From Coleofasciculus sp. FACHB-1120 (lineage in GTDB: Bacteria; Cyanobacteriota; Cyanobacteriia; Cyanobacteriales; FACHB-T130), in the NCBI RefSeq assembly GCF_014698845.1, contig NZ_JACJTV010000002.1, forward strand, positions 310,001 to 374,000: DNA of 64,000 bases, in the 5' to 3' direction. The notes beneath the pieces are model-generated. The model was not told where the DNA came from. It made no database searches and was given only the letters and a program-made list of their open reading frames with translations. Shown piece after piece: positions 37,188-46,512 of the stretch. The position numbers were made by a program, and so were the translations under genes. The first letter of the stretch is position 1. Each line of letters opens with the position of its first letter.

Positions 37188-38417
37188 CTATTTCAGGATC
37201 TTGGAGACGACGCCAGCACCGATGGTGCGACCGCCTTCACGAATCGCGAAGCGCATCCCTTGCTCAATTGCGATCGCGTTGATCAATTCAACGGTCATTT
37301 TGATCCGGTCTCCTGGCATTACCATCTCGGCATTAGAGCCATCATCCGAGGTGAAAGCTCTGATGGTTCCAGTTACGTCGGTTGTCCGCACGTAGAACTG
37401 AGGACGATAGCCAGCGAAAAACGGTGTTTTCCGACCGCCTTCCTTTTCCTGAAGGATGTACACTTCAGACTCAAACTGAGTGTGAGGAGTAATTGTACCA
37501 GGTTTAGCTAGCACCATACCCCGTTCAATATCTTCCTTCTTCAAACCCCGAAGGAGTACACCGACGTTATCGCCAGCCATCCCTTCTTCCAAGGTCTTCT
37601 GGAACATTTCCACGCCAGTTACTGTTGTGCTACGGGTGTCTCGAATTCCCACCAGTTCAACAGTTTCCCCAACTCTGACTTTGCCCCGCTCAATCCGACC
37701 AGTCGCAACGGTACCACGACCGGAGATGGAGAATACGTCTTCCACAGCCATCAGGAAGGGCTTATCAATATCCCGCTCTGGAGTAGGAATGTACTCATCT
37801 ACCTTGCCCATCAAGTCATAGATTTTATCTACCCACTCATTCTCACCGCGTGGAGTCTTGGGATTGGCAGCCATGGCGTTCAATGCTTGAAGCGCCGAGC
37901 CTGCGACGATGGGAATATTATCACCATCGAATTCGTAAGAACTTAGCAGTTCCCGGACTTCCAGTTCTACCAGTTCCAACAATTCTTCATCGTCTACCAT
38001 GTCTTGCTTGTTCAAGAAGACAACTAGCCGGGGAACGCCAACTTGCTTAGCGAGGAGGATGTGTTCCCGCGTCTGAGGCATGGGGCCGTCTGCTGCCGAC
38101 ACCACCAGAATGGCACCATCCATTTGAGCTGCACCCGTGATCATGTTCTTCACATAGTCCGCGTGGCCTGGGCAGTCCACGTGGGCATAGTGGCGAGATT
38201 CGGTTTCATACTCAACGTGGGCGGTATTGATGGTAATACCGCGAGCCTTTTCCTCCGGCGCTGCATCAATGTCGGCATAACCCTTTGCTTTCGCCCGACC
38301 CATTGCTGCCAGAGTCATCGTAATGGCAGCGGTTAAGGTCGTTTTACCGTGGTCAACGTGACCAATCGTACCGATATTAACGTGGGGTTTATTGCGTTCA
38401 AACTTTGCGCGTGCCAT
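37188..38417 (-). CDS. tuf: Translation elongation factor Tu
   Basis: 409 residues, ATG 38417 with AAGGA upstream. Brings aminoacyl-tRNA to the ribosome. GTPase motifs: [10 protein letters not shown] (G1), [13 protein letters not shown] (G2 and switch I), [12 protein letters not shown] (G3), NKQDMVDD (G4) and the SAL-like GSALQAL (G5). Domains 2 and 3 are complete to [10 protein letters not shown]. Length is typical of cyanobacterial and plastid EF-Tu, which carry a short insertion compared with E. coli. It lies 99 bases downstream of fusA; that spacer is occupied by heptamer repeats. Confidence 0.99.
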   Translation of the reverse strand: MARAKFERNKPHVNIGTIGHVDHGKTTLTAAITMTLAAMGRAKAKGYADIDAAPEEKARGITINTAHVEYETESRHYAHVDCPGHADYVKNMITGAAQMDGAILVVSAADGPMPQTREHILLAKQVGVPRLVVFLNKQDMVDDEELLELVELEVRELLSSYEFDGDNIPIVAGSALQALNAMAANPKTPRGENEWVDKIYDLMGKVDEYIPTPERDIDKPFLMAVEDVFSISGRGTVATGRIERGKVRVGETVELVGIRDTRSTTVTGVEMFQKTLEEGMAGDNVGVLLRGLKKEDIERGMVLAKPGTITPHTQFESEVYILQEKEGGRKTPFFAGYRPQFYVRTTDVTGTIRAFTSDDGSNAEMVMPGDRIKMTVELINAIAIEQGMRFAIREGGRTIGAGVVSKILK

Positions 38418-38450
38418 GTATTACCTGTTCCTTTTTCCTTTTTCCTTTGC

Positions 38451-38496
38451 CAGTTGTCAGTTGTCAGTTGTCAGTTGGCTTTTCTACCGACAACTG
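38451..38496. repeat. Tandem CAGTTGT heptads with an inverted copy, fusA-tuf spacer
   Basis: Four head-to-tail heptads (38451-38478; the last is cagttgg) and one inverted copy acaactg (38490-38496) allow a hairpin in the mRNA just upstream of the tuf ribosome site. Same design as the repeats at 11090 and 35814 with a different word. Confidence 0.75.
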
Positions 38497-38516
38497 ACCA
38501 AAGACTACAGACCAAT

Positions 38517-40592
38517 TTATGTGTTCCCTTTGCTCTTGGCGATGATGGTTTCAGCCACGTTGCGAGGAACTTCTTCGTAATGGCTAAACTCCATTGAGAA
38601 GATACCCCGCCCTTGAGTCATCGACCGGATATCCGTCGCATAGCCAAACATCTCTGCAAGTGGAACTTTGGCGGTCACTCTAGTAACGCCTTGTTCCGAG
38701 TTCATGCCTTCAATTTGACCGCGACGGGAGTTGAGGTTTCCCATCACATCCCCAAGGAAGTTTTCTGGAGCTTCCACCTCAACTTTCATCATAGGCTCCA
38801 ACAGCACGGGTGAAGCCTTCATCACAGCTTCTTTAATCGCCATTGATCCTGCGATTTTGAAAGCCATTTCTGAGGAGTCTACCTCGTGGTAAGAGCCATC
38901 CACCATCGTTGCCTTGAGGTCAATCACCGGATATCCAGCTACAATACCCGATTCGCAGGCTTCTTTCATCCCTTGCTCTGCTGGGTTAATGTACTCTTTA
39001 GGTACTATACCGCCAACAATTTTGGAGACAAACTCGAAACCAGTCCCTGGCTCTCCAGGCTCAACTTGAATCACAACGTGACCGTATTGACCTTTACCAC
39101 CACTCTGACGGATAAATTTCCCTTCAGCTTTGACAGCTTTGCGAATGGTTTCGCGGTATGCAACTTGCGGCGCACCCACGTTGGCTTCTACCTTGAATTC
39201 TCGCAACATCCGATCTACGAGAATCTCTAAGTGCAGTTCGCCCATCCCCGCAATTACTGTCTGGTTGGTTTCTGGGTCAATGTGAACTCGGAACGTCGGA
39301 TCTTCTTCCGAGAGCGATTGCAGAGCTTTGGAGAGCTTCTCCATATCCTGCTTAGTTTTGGGTTCCACTGCTACGGAGATCACGGGTTCTGGGATAAACA
39401 GTGACTCCAGAATCACTGGTGAGTGTTCGTCACAGATGGTATCGCCCGTATAGGTGTCTTTCAGACCCAAAGCTGCACCTAAATCACCAGCCCGCATTTC
39501 ATCTACTTCGATCCGTTCGTCAGCTTTGAGAACGATCAAGCGGGAGATACGTTCCTTTTTATCCTTGGTTGAGTTAAGGATGTAACTGCCCTTTTTGATT
39601 ACGCCAGAATATACCCGAATGAACGTTAAGCGTCCATAGGGATCTGCCATAATCTTGAAAGCTAAAGCAGCCGCTGGTTCGTCATCGCTGGCGTGCCTTA
39701 CCACCTCGGTTCCGTCTGCCAATAGTCCTTGAATGGGGGGAACGTCAATAGGAGCAGGTAGGTAATCTACCACTGCATCCAACAGCAGCTGAACACCCTT
39801 GTTTTTAAAGGCAGAACCACACAACAGCGGGACAATTGTGCCAGCAATTGTGCCTTTACGCAACGCCTTCCGAATTTCTAGTTCGGTGAGTTCTTCACCT
39901 TCCAGGTACTTTTCCGTCAGAGCATCATCGGTTTCTGCTACCGATTCGATGAGCTTCGTGCGGTACTCTTGGGCTATCTCCTGAAGGTTTGCAGGAATGT
40001 CTGTTTCTTCGATTTCTTTTCCTTGGTCGTCTTTGTAGAGGTAGGCTCGCATCCGAACTAGGTCTACAATTCCCTCAAAATCGCTTTCAGCGCCAATAGG
40101 AATTTGAATGGGGACAGCATTTGCCCGCATGCGATCGCGTATCTGGTTATAAACTTTGTAAAAATTCGCCCCAGTCCGATCCATTTTGTTAATAAAAGCG
40201 ATCCGAGGCACCTTATACCGATCCGCCTGTCGCCATACAGTCTCAGATTGAGGCTGCACACCTCCCACCGAGCAGAACACAGCAATCACTCCATCCAACA
40301 CCCGCATTGAACGTTCTACTTCAATCGTGAAGTCTACGTGACCGGGGGTATCAATGATGTTGATTTGGTGATTCCGCCAGCTCGTGCTAATCGCAGCGGC
40401 GGTAATGGTTATACCTCTTTCCCGCTCCTGCTCCATCCAGTCAGTCGTTGCTGTGCCTTCATGGACTTCGCCAATTTTATGAACAATCCCGGAATAGAAC
40501 AGAATCCGCTCTGTTGTTGTTGTTTTACCCGCATCAATATGTGCGGCAATTCCGATGTTACGTGTTCTCTCTAGCGGGACGGTACGTGCCAC
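38517..40592 (-). CDS. fusA: Translation elongation factor G
   Basis: 691 residues from GTG 40592. The frame is open further upstream to 40706, but an AAGGAGGT ribosome site lies 5 bases before this GTG and the usual EF-G start [14 protein letters not shown] follows it, so the 38-residue extension is rejected. GTPase motifs: [33 protein letters not shown] and NKMDRTGA. Domains II-V continue through [27 protein letters not shown] and [15 protein letters not shown]. It catalyses ribosomal translocation. Position rpsG-fusA-tuf is the standard str order. Confidence 0.98.
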   Translation of the reverse strand: MARTVPLERTRNIGIAAHIDAGKTTTTERILFYSGIVHKIGEVHEGTATTDWMEQERERGITITAAAISTSWRNHQINIIDTPGHVDFTIEVERSMRVLDGVIAVFCSVGGVQPQSETVWRQADRYKVPRIAFINKMDRTGANFYKVYNQIRDRMRANAVPIQIPIGAESDFEGIVDLVRMRAYLYKDDQGKEIEETDIPANLQEIAQEYRTKLIESVAETDDALTEKYLEGEELTELEIRKALRKGTIAGTIVPLLCGSAFKNKGVQLLLDAVVDYLPAPIDVPPIQGLLADGTEVVRHASDDEPAAALAFKIMADPYGRLTFIRVYSGVIKKGSYILNSTKDKKERISRLIVLKADERIEVDEMRAGDLGAALGLKDTYTGDTICDEHSPVILESLFIPEPVISVAVEPKTKQDMEKLSKALQSLSEEDPTFRVHIDPETNQTVIAGMGELHLEILVDRMLREFKVEANVGAPQVAYRETIRKAVKAEGKFIRQSGGKGQYGHVVIQVEPGEPGTGFEFVSKIVGGIVPKEYINPAEQGMKEACESGIVAGYPVIDLKATMVDGSYHEVDSSEMAFKIAGSMAIKEAVMKASPVLLEPMMKVEVEAPENFLGDVMGNLNSRRGQIEGMNSEQGVTRVTAKVPLAEMFGYATDIRSMTQGRGIFSMEFSHYEEVPRNVAETIIAKSKGNT

Positions 40593-40682
40593 AGCTACCT
40601 CCTTCATCTGTGCCGCATAGTAATGTGCTATGCGTTCTATCCGTTTAAAATTGTATACTTTATTTAAGATTTTCAGCTTCGT

Positions 40683-40725
40683 ACAGACGCGAGGAAAAGG
40701 TCGCAATAACCGATCTCGCGTCTGT
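40683..40725. repeat. AGACGCGAG palindrome in the rpsG-fusA spacer
   Basis: Perfect 11-bp arms acagacgcgag (40683-40693) and ctcgcgtctgt (40715-40725), loop 21. It sits between the rpsG stop and the fusA start. Same word family as 34370-34389. Confidence 0.7.
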
Positions 40726-40733
40726 CGTAGTGC

Positions 40734-41204
40734 TTAGTATCGGTAGTGGGCAAATGCCTTATTCGCTTCAGCCATCCGGTGAGTTTCTTCGCGTTTGCGA
40801 ATCGCATTCCCCGTCTCATTCGCGGCATCTAGCAGCTCATTTGCTAGCTTCCCAGCCATTGTGCGACCTGGGCGAGAACGAGCAAACTGAATCAGCCAAC
40901 GCAGCGCCAACGCAGTTCCACGGTCAGGGCGGACTTCCATTGGCACCTGATAGGTTGCACCACCCACTCGACGAGCCTTGACTTCCACCAAGGGGGTTGC
41001 ATTCCGAACTGCTTTCTCAAAAGTCTCTAGAGGATCTGCTCCAATCCGTTCTTCGATGCTTTTTAGGGCATCGTAGATAATTCCAGTGGCAATGGATTTC
41101 TTGCCACTATGCATAATCCGCCGCACCATCATACTGACAAGACGGCTGTTATACATCGAATCGGGGGGAACAGGACGCTTTTTAACAACGGTACGACGAG
41201 ACAT
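40734..41204 (-). CDS. rpsG: 30S ribosomal protein S7
   Basis: 156 residues, ATG 41204. Complete S7: [58 protein letters not shown], and C-terminal [21 protein letters not shown]. It nucleates the 30S head and contacts E-site tRNA. In the str cluster it is separated from rpsL by an unusually long 567-base spacer, so it may have its own promoter. Confidence 0.99.
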   Translation of the reverse strand: MSRRTVVKKRPVPPDSMYNSRLVSMMVRRIMHSGKKSIATGIIYDALKSIEERIGADPLETFEKAVRNATPLVEVKARRVGGATYQVPMEVRPDRGTALALRWLIQFARSRPGRTMAGKLANELLDAANETGNAIRKREETHRMAEANKAFAHYRY

Positions 41205-41771
41205 ACTAAGCCTTCAATGAATAAAATACAGAATTTTTACAGATCCCTCCCAATGTTCGTGCCTGAGATGGGATTTTTTTCAACAAGTCTTTGCGGGTTC
41301 TAGAGAGCCGTTTGCTACTAAGGTGGAGATTTCGCCCGACTGTGAAACTCTCCCCTACCTACAGTGAGGTTTCCCCCGACTGCAAGCAATGGCTATCTTC
41401 CCTGGTGCAGTAATTTCCCAATTTTTCGTTTTGGGGAACTTAAGCAACCTTCTCCGGATTTGGATACATCCTACTGGATTCGCACACACTCGCTTTAAAA
41501 GGTATTTCTACCGCAACGGGTGCTAATCTACGTGTTTACAACATCTCTGATGCGTCTTCCCGCACGGAATCCAGTAAAAACATCTTCTATCCAACTTTAC
41601 CATTTATACCGAGGGTTCATTGGCATCCTTTGGGAGGCAAATGATGTTTCCGCGCATTTTCTGTGCAATTGGCGCTAGATTCGGGAAGTTTTGAGCAACA
41701 TTAGCGTTTTGTCTTTTCTGCAAATCGGAAGCCATTGATCTTGACTGTACCGAGGCAGATAAACCCTCCGC
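41205..41771. other. 567-base spacer inside the str cluster (rpsL-rpsG)
   Basis: No open frame with coding character on either strand and no recognised RNA. Moderately AT-rich with several short runs (tttttttc). A TATAAA-like word occurs on the minus strand near 41604-41610 and could be a promoter for rpsG-fusA-tuf-rpsJ, but no good -35 is visible. Confidence 0.55.
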
Positions 41772-42152
41772 TTATTTTGCTGCCTTGGGACGTTTTGTGC
41801 CGTACTTAGAACGACCCTGACGGCGATCCTTAACTCCAGCGGTATCTAGGGTTCCGCGAATAATATGATAACGGACTCCGGGCAAGTCCTTAACCCGTCC
41901 GCCCCGAATCATCACAACTGAGTGTTCTTGCAAGTTGTGACCAATACCAGGGATATATGCCGTTACTTCAAAACCTGAAGTCAAACGGACTCTTGCCACT
42001 TTCCGAAGGGCTGAGTTGGGCTTTTTAGGCGTCGTCGTATACACTCTGGTGCATACTCCGCGACGCTGCGGACAGCTTTTTAGGGCTGGCGACTTGGTTT
42101 TCTTTTGGGTACTTAGGCGCTCGTTACGAATGAGCTGCTGGATTGTGGGCAT
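41772..42152 (-). CDS. rpsL: 30S ribosomal protein S12
   Basis: 126 residues, ATG 42152. Complete S12: [51 protein letters not shown] (read in parts), [14 protein letters not shown], and [19 protein letters not shown]. The decoding-site Lys residues that determine streptomycin sensitivity (KKPNS and GRVKDLPG) are wild type. First ribosomal gene of the str cluster. Confidence 0.99.
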   Translation of the reverse strand: MPTIQQLIRNERLSTQKKTKSPALKSCPQRRGVCTRVYTTTPKKPNSALRKVARVRLTSGFEVTAYIPGIGHNLQEHSVVMIRGGRVKDLPGVRYHIIRGTLDTAGVKDRRQGRSKYGTKRPKAAK

Positions 42153-42252
42153 GAGTTACTGGGGTTACTGAATCCTTGCTAGTTCCAAATTGCAGACAAA
42201 TTCTGAGTGTATCATCTGTCTGGGGTTCTGTCAATTTACTCTGTTTACTCTG

Positions 42253-42654
42253 TCAGTTTAAAGGATCTGGAGATGAAGCTTCTGGGGTAGCAGAGTTGGC
42301 AAGCGGCTCGTTAATAGAGAAAGAGTTACCGCAACCACAGCTTTCTTTCGCGTTGGGATTGTAGAAGCGAAACCCTCCCCCCATAAGATCCTCGGAGTAA
42401 TCTAAGGTGAGACCATTGAGGTAGGCTAGGCTTTGAGCATCAACTAATACTGCAATGCTATTGCATTCATACAGTCTATCGTCTGGCTTTACGGCTGCAT
42501 CAAAGCCGAAAGCATAGGAGATGCCAGAACAACCGCCTAATTGTACGGCTAGACGAAAGAATTGAGCGTTGGCGTTTTGACGCTTGGATTGCAAACGCTT
42601 AATCTCACTAGCTGCTGCTTGAGTAAGATTGATCGTGGACTGAGTGAGTTTCAC
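42253..42654 (-). CDS. A-type iron-sulfur cluster assembly protein (IscA/HesB family)
   Basis: About 133 residues from GTG 42654; the frame is open to a TTG at 42711, but family members start close to the INLTQAAASEIKRL block. Conserved cysteines: one in LGGCSGISYAFGFD and a CGC pair in ESCGCGNSF, the three-cysteine pattern that binds a [2Fe-2S] cluster in A-type carriers. Core phrases LTLDYSEDLMGGGFRFYNPNA are intact. The C-terminal tail (INEPLANSATPEASSPDPLN) is longer than usual. It precedes rpsL by 100 bases on the same strand, so it could share the str transcript. Confidence 0.9.
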   Translation of the reverse strand: MKLTQSTINLTQAAASEIKRLQSKRQNANAQFFRLAVQLGGCSGISYAFGFDAAVKPDDRLYECNSIAVLVDAQSLAYLNGLTLDYSEDLMGGGFRFYNPNAKESCGCGNSFSINEPLANSATPEASSPDPLN

Positions 42655-42922
42655 AGAGCTTTCATAGAGTGCTGAACCAATGCTACAGGCGGTTACGGTA
42701 AAGCTTGTCAATTTTTCAGGTTTTCAGGTAAAAAATTGAGTCATTAGTGTTCCCGCTCGGTAGTTCTGTTACATATACCGCAGGATGCTTGATTTTTATC
42801 ACTCCAATAGATAAAAACTTGGTAGCGAAGTATGTTTTTCGCTTCTTGATGAGAAAAAGCAGAACGAGAAGAAACACTGCCATAACCAAGGCATCAAGTT
42901 GTCGTCATTCCTAAAAGTTGAT

Positions 42923-43369
42923 ATGAATCCTGAAACTCCCTCTTCTGAAAGTATGCCTGAATCTGAAAAGTCCTCAGTAGAAGTCAATGTACAAAACGTA
43001 GAAGAAACCCCTTCGGAGTTGCAAGTGCCTTCTACTGAAGTCTATAGTGCAAAATTGCAGCAGGTGTGGGCACAAATCGCTAGGTTTTTAGAAAAGATGC
43101 CAAGTTATGCGGGCAACTTTTTTTCCTCCTACCAGCGATCGCTCGTTACCCTTGGACTACTCTTAGCAGTGTTAGTCACATTAAGGCTAACAGTGGCTCT
43201 GCTGGCGGCGATTCATAGCTTGCCGTTGATAGCGCCAACCCTACAGCTTATTGGCATCGGATATACGGCTTGGTTCGTTTATCGTTACCTACTTACTGCT
43301 GAAAGCCGCAAAGAACTCTCTCAAGACTTCCAGACCTTAAAACAGCAAGTTTTGGGCAGAGGAACTTAA
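42923..43369 (+). CDS. CAAD-domain protein (CURT1-like thylakoid membrane protein)
   Basis: About 148 residues from ATG 42923; the TTG 24 bases upstream is less likely. The acidic, Ser/Glu-rich N-terminus (about 1-45) precedes a CAAD domain: an amphipathic start, two membrane helices at about 76-100 and 105-125 (LVTLGLLLAVLVTLRLTVALLAAI and LIGIGYTAWFVYRYLL), and a C-terminal amphipathic helix with ESRKELSQDFQTLK. CAAD domains occur fused to cyanobacterial aminoacyl-tRNA synthetases and alone; stand-alone forms resemble CURT1 proteins that bend thylakoid membranes. Confidence 0.88.
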   Translation: MNPETPSSESMPESEKSSVEVNVQNVEETPSELQVPSTEVYSAKLQQVWAQIARFLEKMPSYAGNFFSSYQRSLVTLGLLLAVLVTLRLTVALLAAIHSLPLIAPTLQLIGIGYTAWFVYRYLLTAESRKELSQDFQTLKQQVLGRGT

Positions 43370-43471
43370 GACAGCTAACAGTCTTCATCTTCGATTCGAC
43401 TGAATTTGTTTAGCCTGTGTAGGCAGGCTAAGTTTTTTTATAGCCGCACCTAAAGGGGTCAGGCTGGAATC

Positions 43472-43993
43472 ATGACATACGCAAAAGCTGCCTTAGCAAA
43501 GGGCGGGCAAAGCGCAGTTGCTCTTGGTAGCAACCTCGGCGACTCCCGCGCCACTCTAGAGGCTGCTCTGGAAACGCTGAACCAAACTTCCGGAATTACT
43601 CTGCTAGCCCAGTCTAGGTGGTATCAAACGAAGGCTGTAGGGCCACCTCAACCAGATTATTTGAATGGTTGTGCCCTGCTGCACGTCCAGATGAAGCCTC
43701 AGCAATTGTTAGAGACGCTGTTGCAAATTGAAGATCGCTTTGGTCGTGTCCGTCAAGAGCGCTGGGCGGCGAGAACACTTGACCTTGATTTATTGCTCTT
43801 TGATGACGTCATCCTGGACACTCAGGGCGGAGAGATTCCATCTCTCCAGCTGCCTCACCCTCGGATGAGAGAAAGAGCGTTTGTGCTGGTGCCTTTAGCG
43901 GAAATTGCACCAGATTGGATCGATCCAGTTTCCGGATGTGCGATCGCGCAACTCGTTCAGGCTGTAGACTGTTCAGAAGTCCGCCGTTTGTAG
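43472..43993 (+). CDS. folK: 6-hydroxymethyl-7,8-dihydropterin pyrophosphokinase
   Basis: 173 residues, ATG 43472. HPPK transfers pyrophosphate from ATP to the dihydropterin in folate synthesis. Motifs: VALGSNLGDSRATLEAAL, SRWYQTKAVGPPQPDYLNG, LQIEDRFGRVRQERWAARTLDLDLLLFDD (the R-x-LDLD metal site) and LPHPRMRERAFVLVPL. Complete. It sits 6 bases before the NUDIX gene and 103 bases after the CAAD gene, all on one strand. Confidence 0.97.
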   Translation: MTYAKAALAKGGQSAVALGSNLGDSRATLEAALETLNQTSGITLLAQSRWYQTKAVGPPQPDYLNGCALLHVQMKPQQLLETLLQIEDRFGRVRQERWAARTLDLDLLLFDDVILDTQGGEIPSLQLPHPRMRERAFVLVPLAEIAPDWIDPVSGCAIAQLVQAVDCSEVRRL

Positions 43994-43999
43994 TTTCCT

Positions 44000-44548
44000 A
44001 TGGTACTGGGTCAAGAACCCCCTGAAGTCCTCAAACAACGCTTGTTCTACCAGGGGCGTAAATTTAATTTTGAAGTCAGCCGTCTGCGCCTCCCGAACCA
44101 AGTAGAGGGAGACTGGGAATGCATTCGGCATCCTGGTGGTGCGCTTGCTGTACCTGTAACGTCAGAAGGGAAGTTGATCCTATTGAGGCAGTATCGGTTT
44201 GCCGTACAGGGGCGTCTTTTGGAGTTTCCGGCTGGAACGATAGAACCGAATGAAGCTCCAGAGGAGACTATTAAGCGCGAAATTGAAGAAGAAACCGGAT
44301 ATCGCGCTCATAAATGGCAAAACTTAGGTAAATTTTCTCTTGCTCCCGGTTATTCAGATGAATTTATCTACGCTTTTTTAGCGCAAGATTTAGAACGTTT
44401 GGAGACACCTCCCAGTCAAGATGTTGACGAAGATATTGAAACGATTTTGATGACTCCCCAAGAATTAGAGCAAGCAATTCTGGCGGGTGAACCAGTAGAT
44501 GCTAAATCGATTTCTAGTTTTTTCTTGGCTCGTCCTTTTTTACAATAG
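44000..44548 (+). CDS. NUDIX hydrolase (ADP-ribose pyrophosphatase type)
   Basis: 182 residues, ATG 44000, six bases after folK, so an operon is likely. The Nudix box GTIEPNEAPEETIKREIEEETGY fits G-x5-E-x7-REUXEEXGU. The preceding LLRQYRFAVQGRLLEFPAG is typical of ADP-ribose pyrophosphatases, as is the later LAPGYSDEFIYAFLA. ADP-ribose or a related nucleoside diphosphate derivative is the expected substrate. Pairing with folK raises the chance of a role in pterin triphosphate hydrolysis, but the motif context favours ADP-ribose. Confidence 0.92.
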   Translation: MVLGQEPPEVLKQRLFYQGRKFNFEVSRLRLPNQVEGDWECIRHPGGALAVPVTSEGKLILLRQYRFAVQGRLLEFPAGTIEPNEAPEETIKREIEEETGYRAHKWQNLGKFSLAPGYSDEFIYAFLAQDLERLETPPSQDVDEDIETILMTPQELEQAILAGEPVDAKSISSFFLARPFLQ

Positions 44549-44575
44549 TTTGTCAAGTTAAAGTCTGCGACTACA

Positions 44576-44608
44576 AAAAATTAGCCAGTTTAGGATGGCT
44601 GATTTTTT
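44576..44608 (+). terminator. Terminator after the NUDIX gene
   Basis: aaaaaattagcca-gtttagga-tggctgatttttt: a short GC core (agcca/tggct) flanked by complementary A and T runs, ending in six T. It begins 28 bases after the NUDIX stop. Confidence 0.75.
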
Positions 44609-44735
44609 GTATTTTAATAGCCAGATATGAGATTATTTCAATCCTCAATTAGGTGCGATACATCAGGAGGGATCTGGCATTGCTATGTCTCTACCGAGCA
44701 TTAGAACTGCAATATATTCCACCCACCTGAGAAAC

Positions 44736-44843
44736 GCTATATAGCAATCTTGTTTGATTTGGAAGATATCCAGCGGTTCAGATCCCCGTCTTTAAAGAAG
44801 CCGGGATCTTGCCTTCAGGAATCATTTAGGATTGCTATAGTCG
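44736..44843. mobile_element. MITE-like nested palindrome (about 105 bp)
   Basis: Terminal inverted repeats: tatagcaatc (44740-44749) and gattgctata (44830-44839) are exact complements, and weaker similarity continues inward (about 15 of 21 positions). A second hairpin, agatccc/gggatct with tcttt/aaaga (44780-44809), is nested inside and is a worn relative of the repeats at 2481 and 57343. No coding capacity. Mobilisation is inference. Confidence 0.55.
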
Positions 44844-44938
44844 TTTAGTTTGCAGTCACTCGCGGGAGTGATACACACGGTGTTGTCAGCTTTTAAACTG
44901 TCAAACATAAGCAAGTGATTTTAAAAGCAAGGGATTGA

Positions 44939-46390
44939 ATGTCTGACCTGATTTTGTTTTGGCACCGCCGCGATTTACGCCTTTCGGACAATGTAGGATT
45001 GGCTGCTGCACGGCAGCAAAGTCCCAAGGTAGTAGGGATTTTCTGCTTAGATCCGAATATTTTGGATAGAGACGATGTGGCACCGGCAAGAGTGACTTAT
45101 ATGATTGGCAGCTTGCAGTCACTCCAAGAACGCTACGCAAAGGCTGGTAGTCAATTGTTGATCCTTCAAGGCAACCCGACTCAAGCAATTCCAGCGTTGG
45201 CGGCGGCGCTGAATGCGAAGGCTGTATTCTGGAATTGGGATGTAGAACCGTACTCCAAAGAGCGCGATCGCACTATCAGCGAAGTCCTGAAAGAAAAGGG
45301 TATTTTAGTCCAAAATCACTGGGATCAGCTATTACACGCACCAGAGGAGATTCACTCCGGTTCTAATCAGCCGTACACGGTTTATACTCCGTTCTGGAGA
45401 AATTGGAGTAATAAACCCAAGGCTAAACCCGCAGCAGAACTCCAGAATGCCGAGGGACTTACCCAAGAAGAACAGCAGAAAGCGCGACAAGCGGGTGCAG
45501 GTAAACTGCCTACGGCTAAAGATTTGGGATTTATTTGGGAAAAGGAACTGGTCAGTGCGCCAGGAGAGAAGGCGGCGCAAGAAAAACTGGCAGAATTTTG
45601 CGCTCAAGCGATCGCAGAATATAAAGAACAGCGGAATTTTCCAGCAGTTAGCGGCACCTCCCAACTCAGCGCCGCTTTGAAATTTGGTGTAATCGGCATT
45701 CGCACCGTTTGGGATGCCACGCTGAAGGTGTTAGAACATAGCCGCAGCGATGAAGAAGACACCCATATCCGCACATGGCAACAAGAACTAGCATGGCGCG
45801 AGTTTTATCAACACGCGATGTATTGGTTCCCAGAATTAGCCGAGGGTGCCTTCCGCGAAACGCTCAAAAATTTCCCTTACGACACCAATCCAGAACATTT
45901 CCAAGCTTGGTGCGAGGGGAGAACTGGCTACCCAATTGTCGATGCAGCAATGCGCCAGATGAATGAAACAGCCTGGATGCACAATCGCTGTCGGATGATT
46001 GTTGCTAGTTTTCTCACTAAAGACTTGCTGATCGATCCCCGGTTAGGGGAAAAATACTTCATGCAAAAGCTTTACGATTGGGATCTTTCTGCGAATAATG
46101 GCGGCTGGCAGTGGAGTGCTTCTAGCGGGATGGACCCCAAGCCAGTCCGAATTTTTAACCCAGCTTCTCAATCGCAGAAATTCGATCCAGACGGGGAATA
46201 TATCCGGAAATGGGTGCCAGAACTCAGGTCTGTAAATACAGAATATCTCGTCAGTGGGAAGATACCGGCGAATGAACGCGATCGCTGTAATTATCCCGCC
46301 CCGATTGTGGAACACCAGCTACAGCAGCGTCTGTTTAAACAGCGCTACCAGCAGCAAAAAGAAGCACTAGGGGCTAAAGAGAAAGAGTAA
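44939..46390 (+). CDS. phrA: Deoxyribodipyrimidine photolyase (class I CPD)
   Basis: 483 residues, ATG 44939 with AAGGGA upstream. Repairs cyclobutane pyrimidine dimers with blue light. N-terminal alpha/beta antenna domain (LILFWHRRDLRLSDN, VFWNWDVEPYSKERD). The C-terminal FAD domain has WQQELAWREFYQHAMYWFP, TGYPIVDAAMRQMNETAWMHNR, MIVASFLTKDLLIDPRLGE and WDLSANNGGWQWSASSGMDPKPVRIFNP. The Asn in the N-x-W/DLSANNGG context and the Trp electron-transfer residues are present, supporting a photolyase rather than a cryptochrome. The antenna pocket resembles 8-HDF-type enzymes. A single gene with a MITE-like repeat upstream. Confidence 0.97.
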   Translation: MSDLILFWHRRDLRLSDNVGLAAARQQSPKVVGIFCLDPNILDRDDVAPARVTYMIGSLQSLQERYAKAGSQLLILQGNPTQAIPALAAALNAKAVFWNWDVEPYSKERDRTISEVLKEKGILVQNHWDQLLHAPEEIHSGSNQPYTVYTPFWRNWSNKPKAKPAAELQNAEGLTQEEQQKARQAGAGKLPTAKDLGFIWEKELVSAPGEKAAQEKLAEFCAQAIAEYKEQRNFPAVSGTSQLSAALKFGVIGIRTVWDATLKVLEHSRSDEEDTHIRTWQQELAWREFYQHAMYWFPELAEGAFRETLKNFPYDTNPEHFQAWCEGRTGYPIVDAAMRQMNETAWMHNRCRMIVASFLTKDLLIDPRLGEKYFMQKLYDWDLSANNGGWQWSASSGMDPKPVRIFNPASQSQKFDPDGEYIRKWVPELRSVNTEYLVSGKIPANERDRCNYPAPIVEHQLQQRLFKQRYQQQKEALGAKEKE

Positions 46391-46512
46391 GAGTCGGGTG
46401 GACAGTGGACGCCGTCCAAGCGTACTTTCTATACCCTAAAGTGTCACAATCACCACAGCTAATCCTTTAATCAAGAAGATGATTTGAGTATTCATCTCTA
46501 GGGTGGCTGCCG

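Noticed and set aside
40593-40706. 38-residue N-terminal extension of EF-G
   Set aside because: A strong AAGGAGGT ribosome site 5 bases before GTG 40592, and the standard EF-G N-terminus starting there, make the upstream start unlikely.
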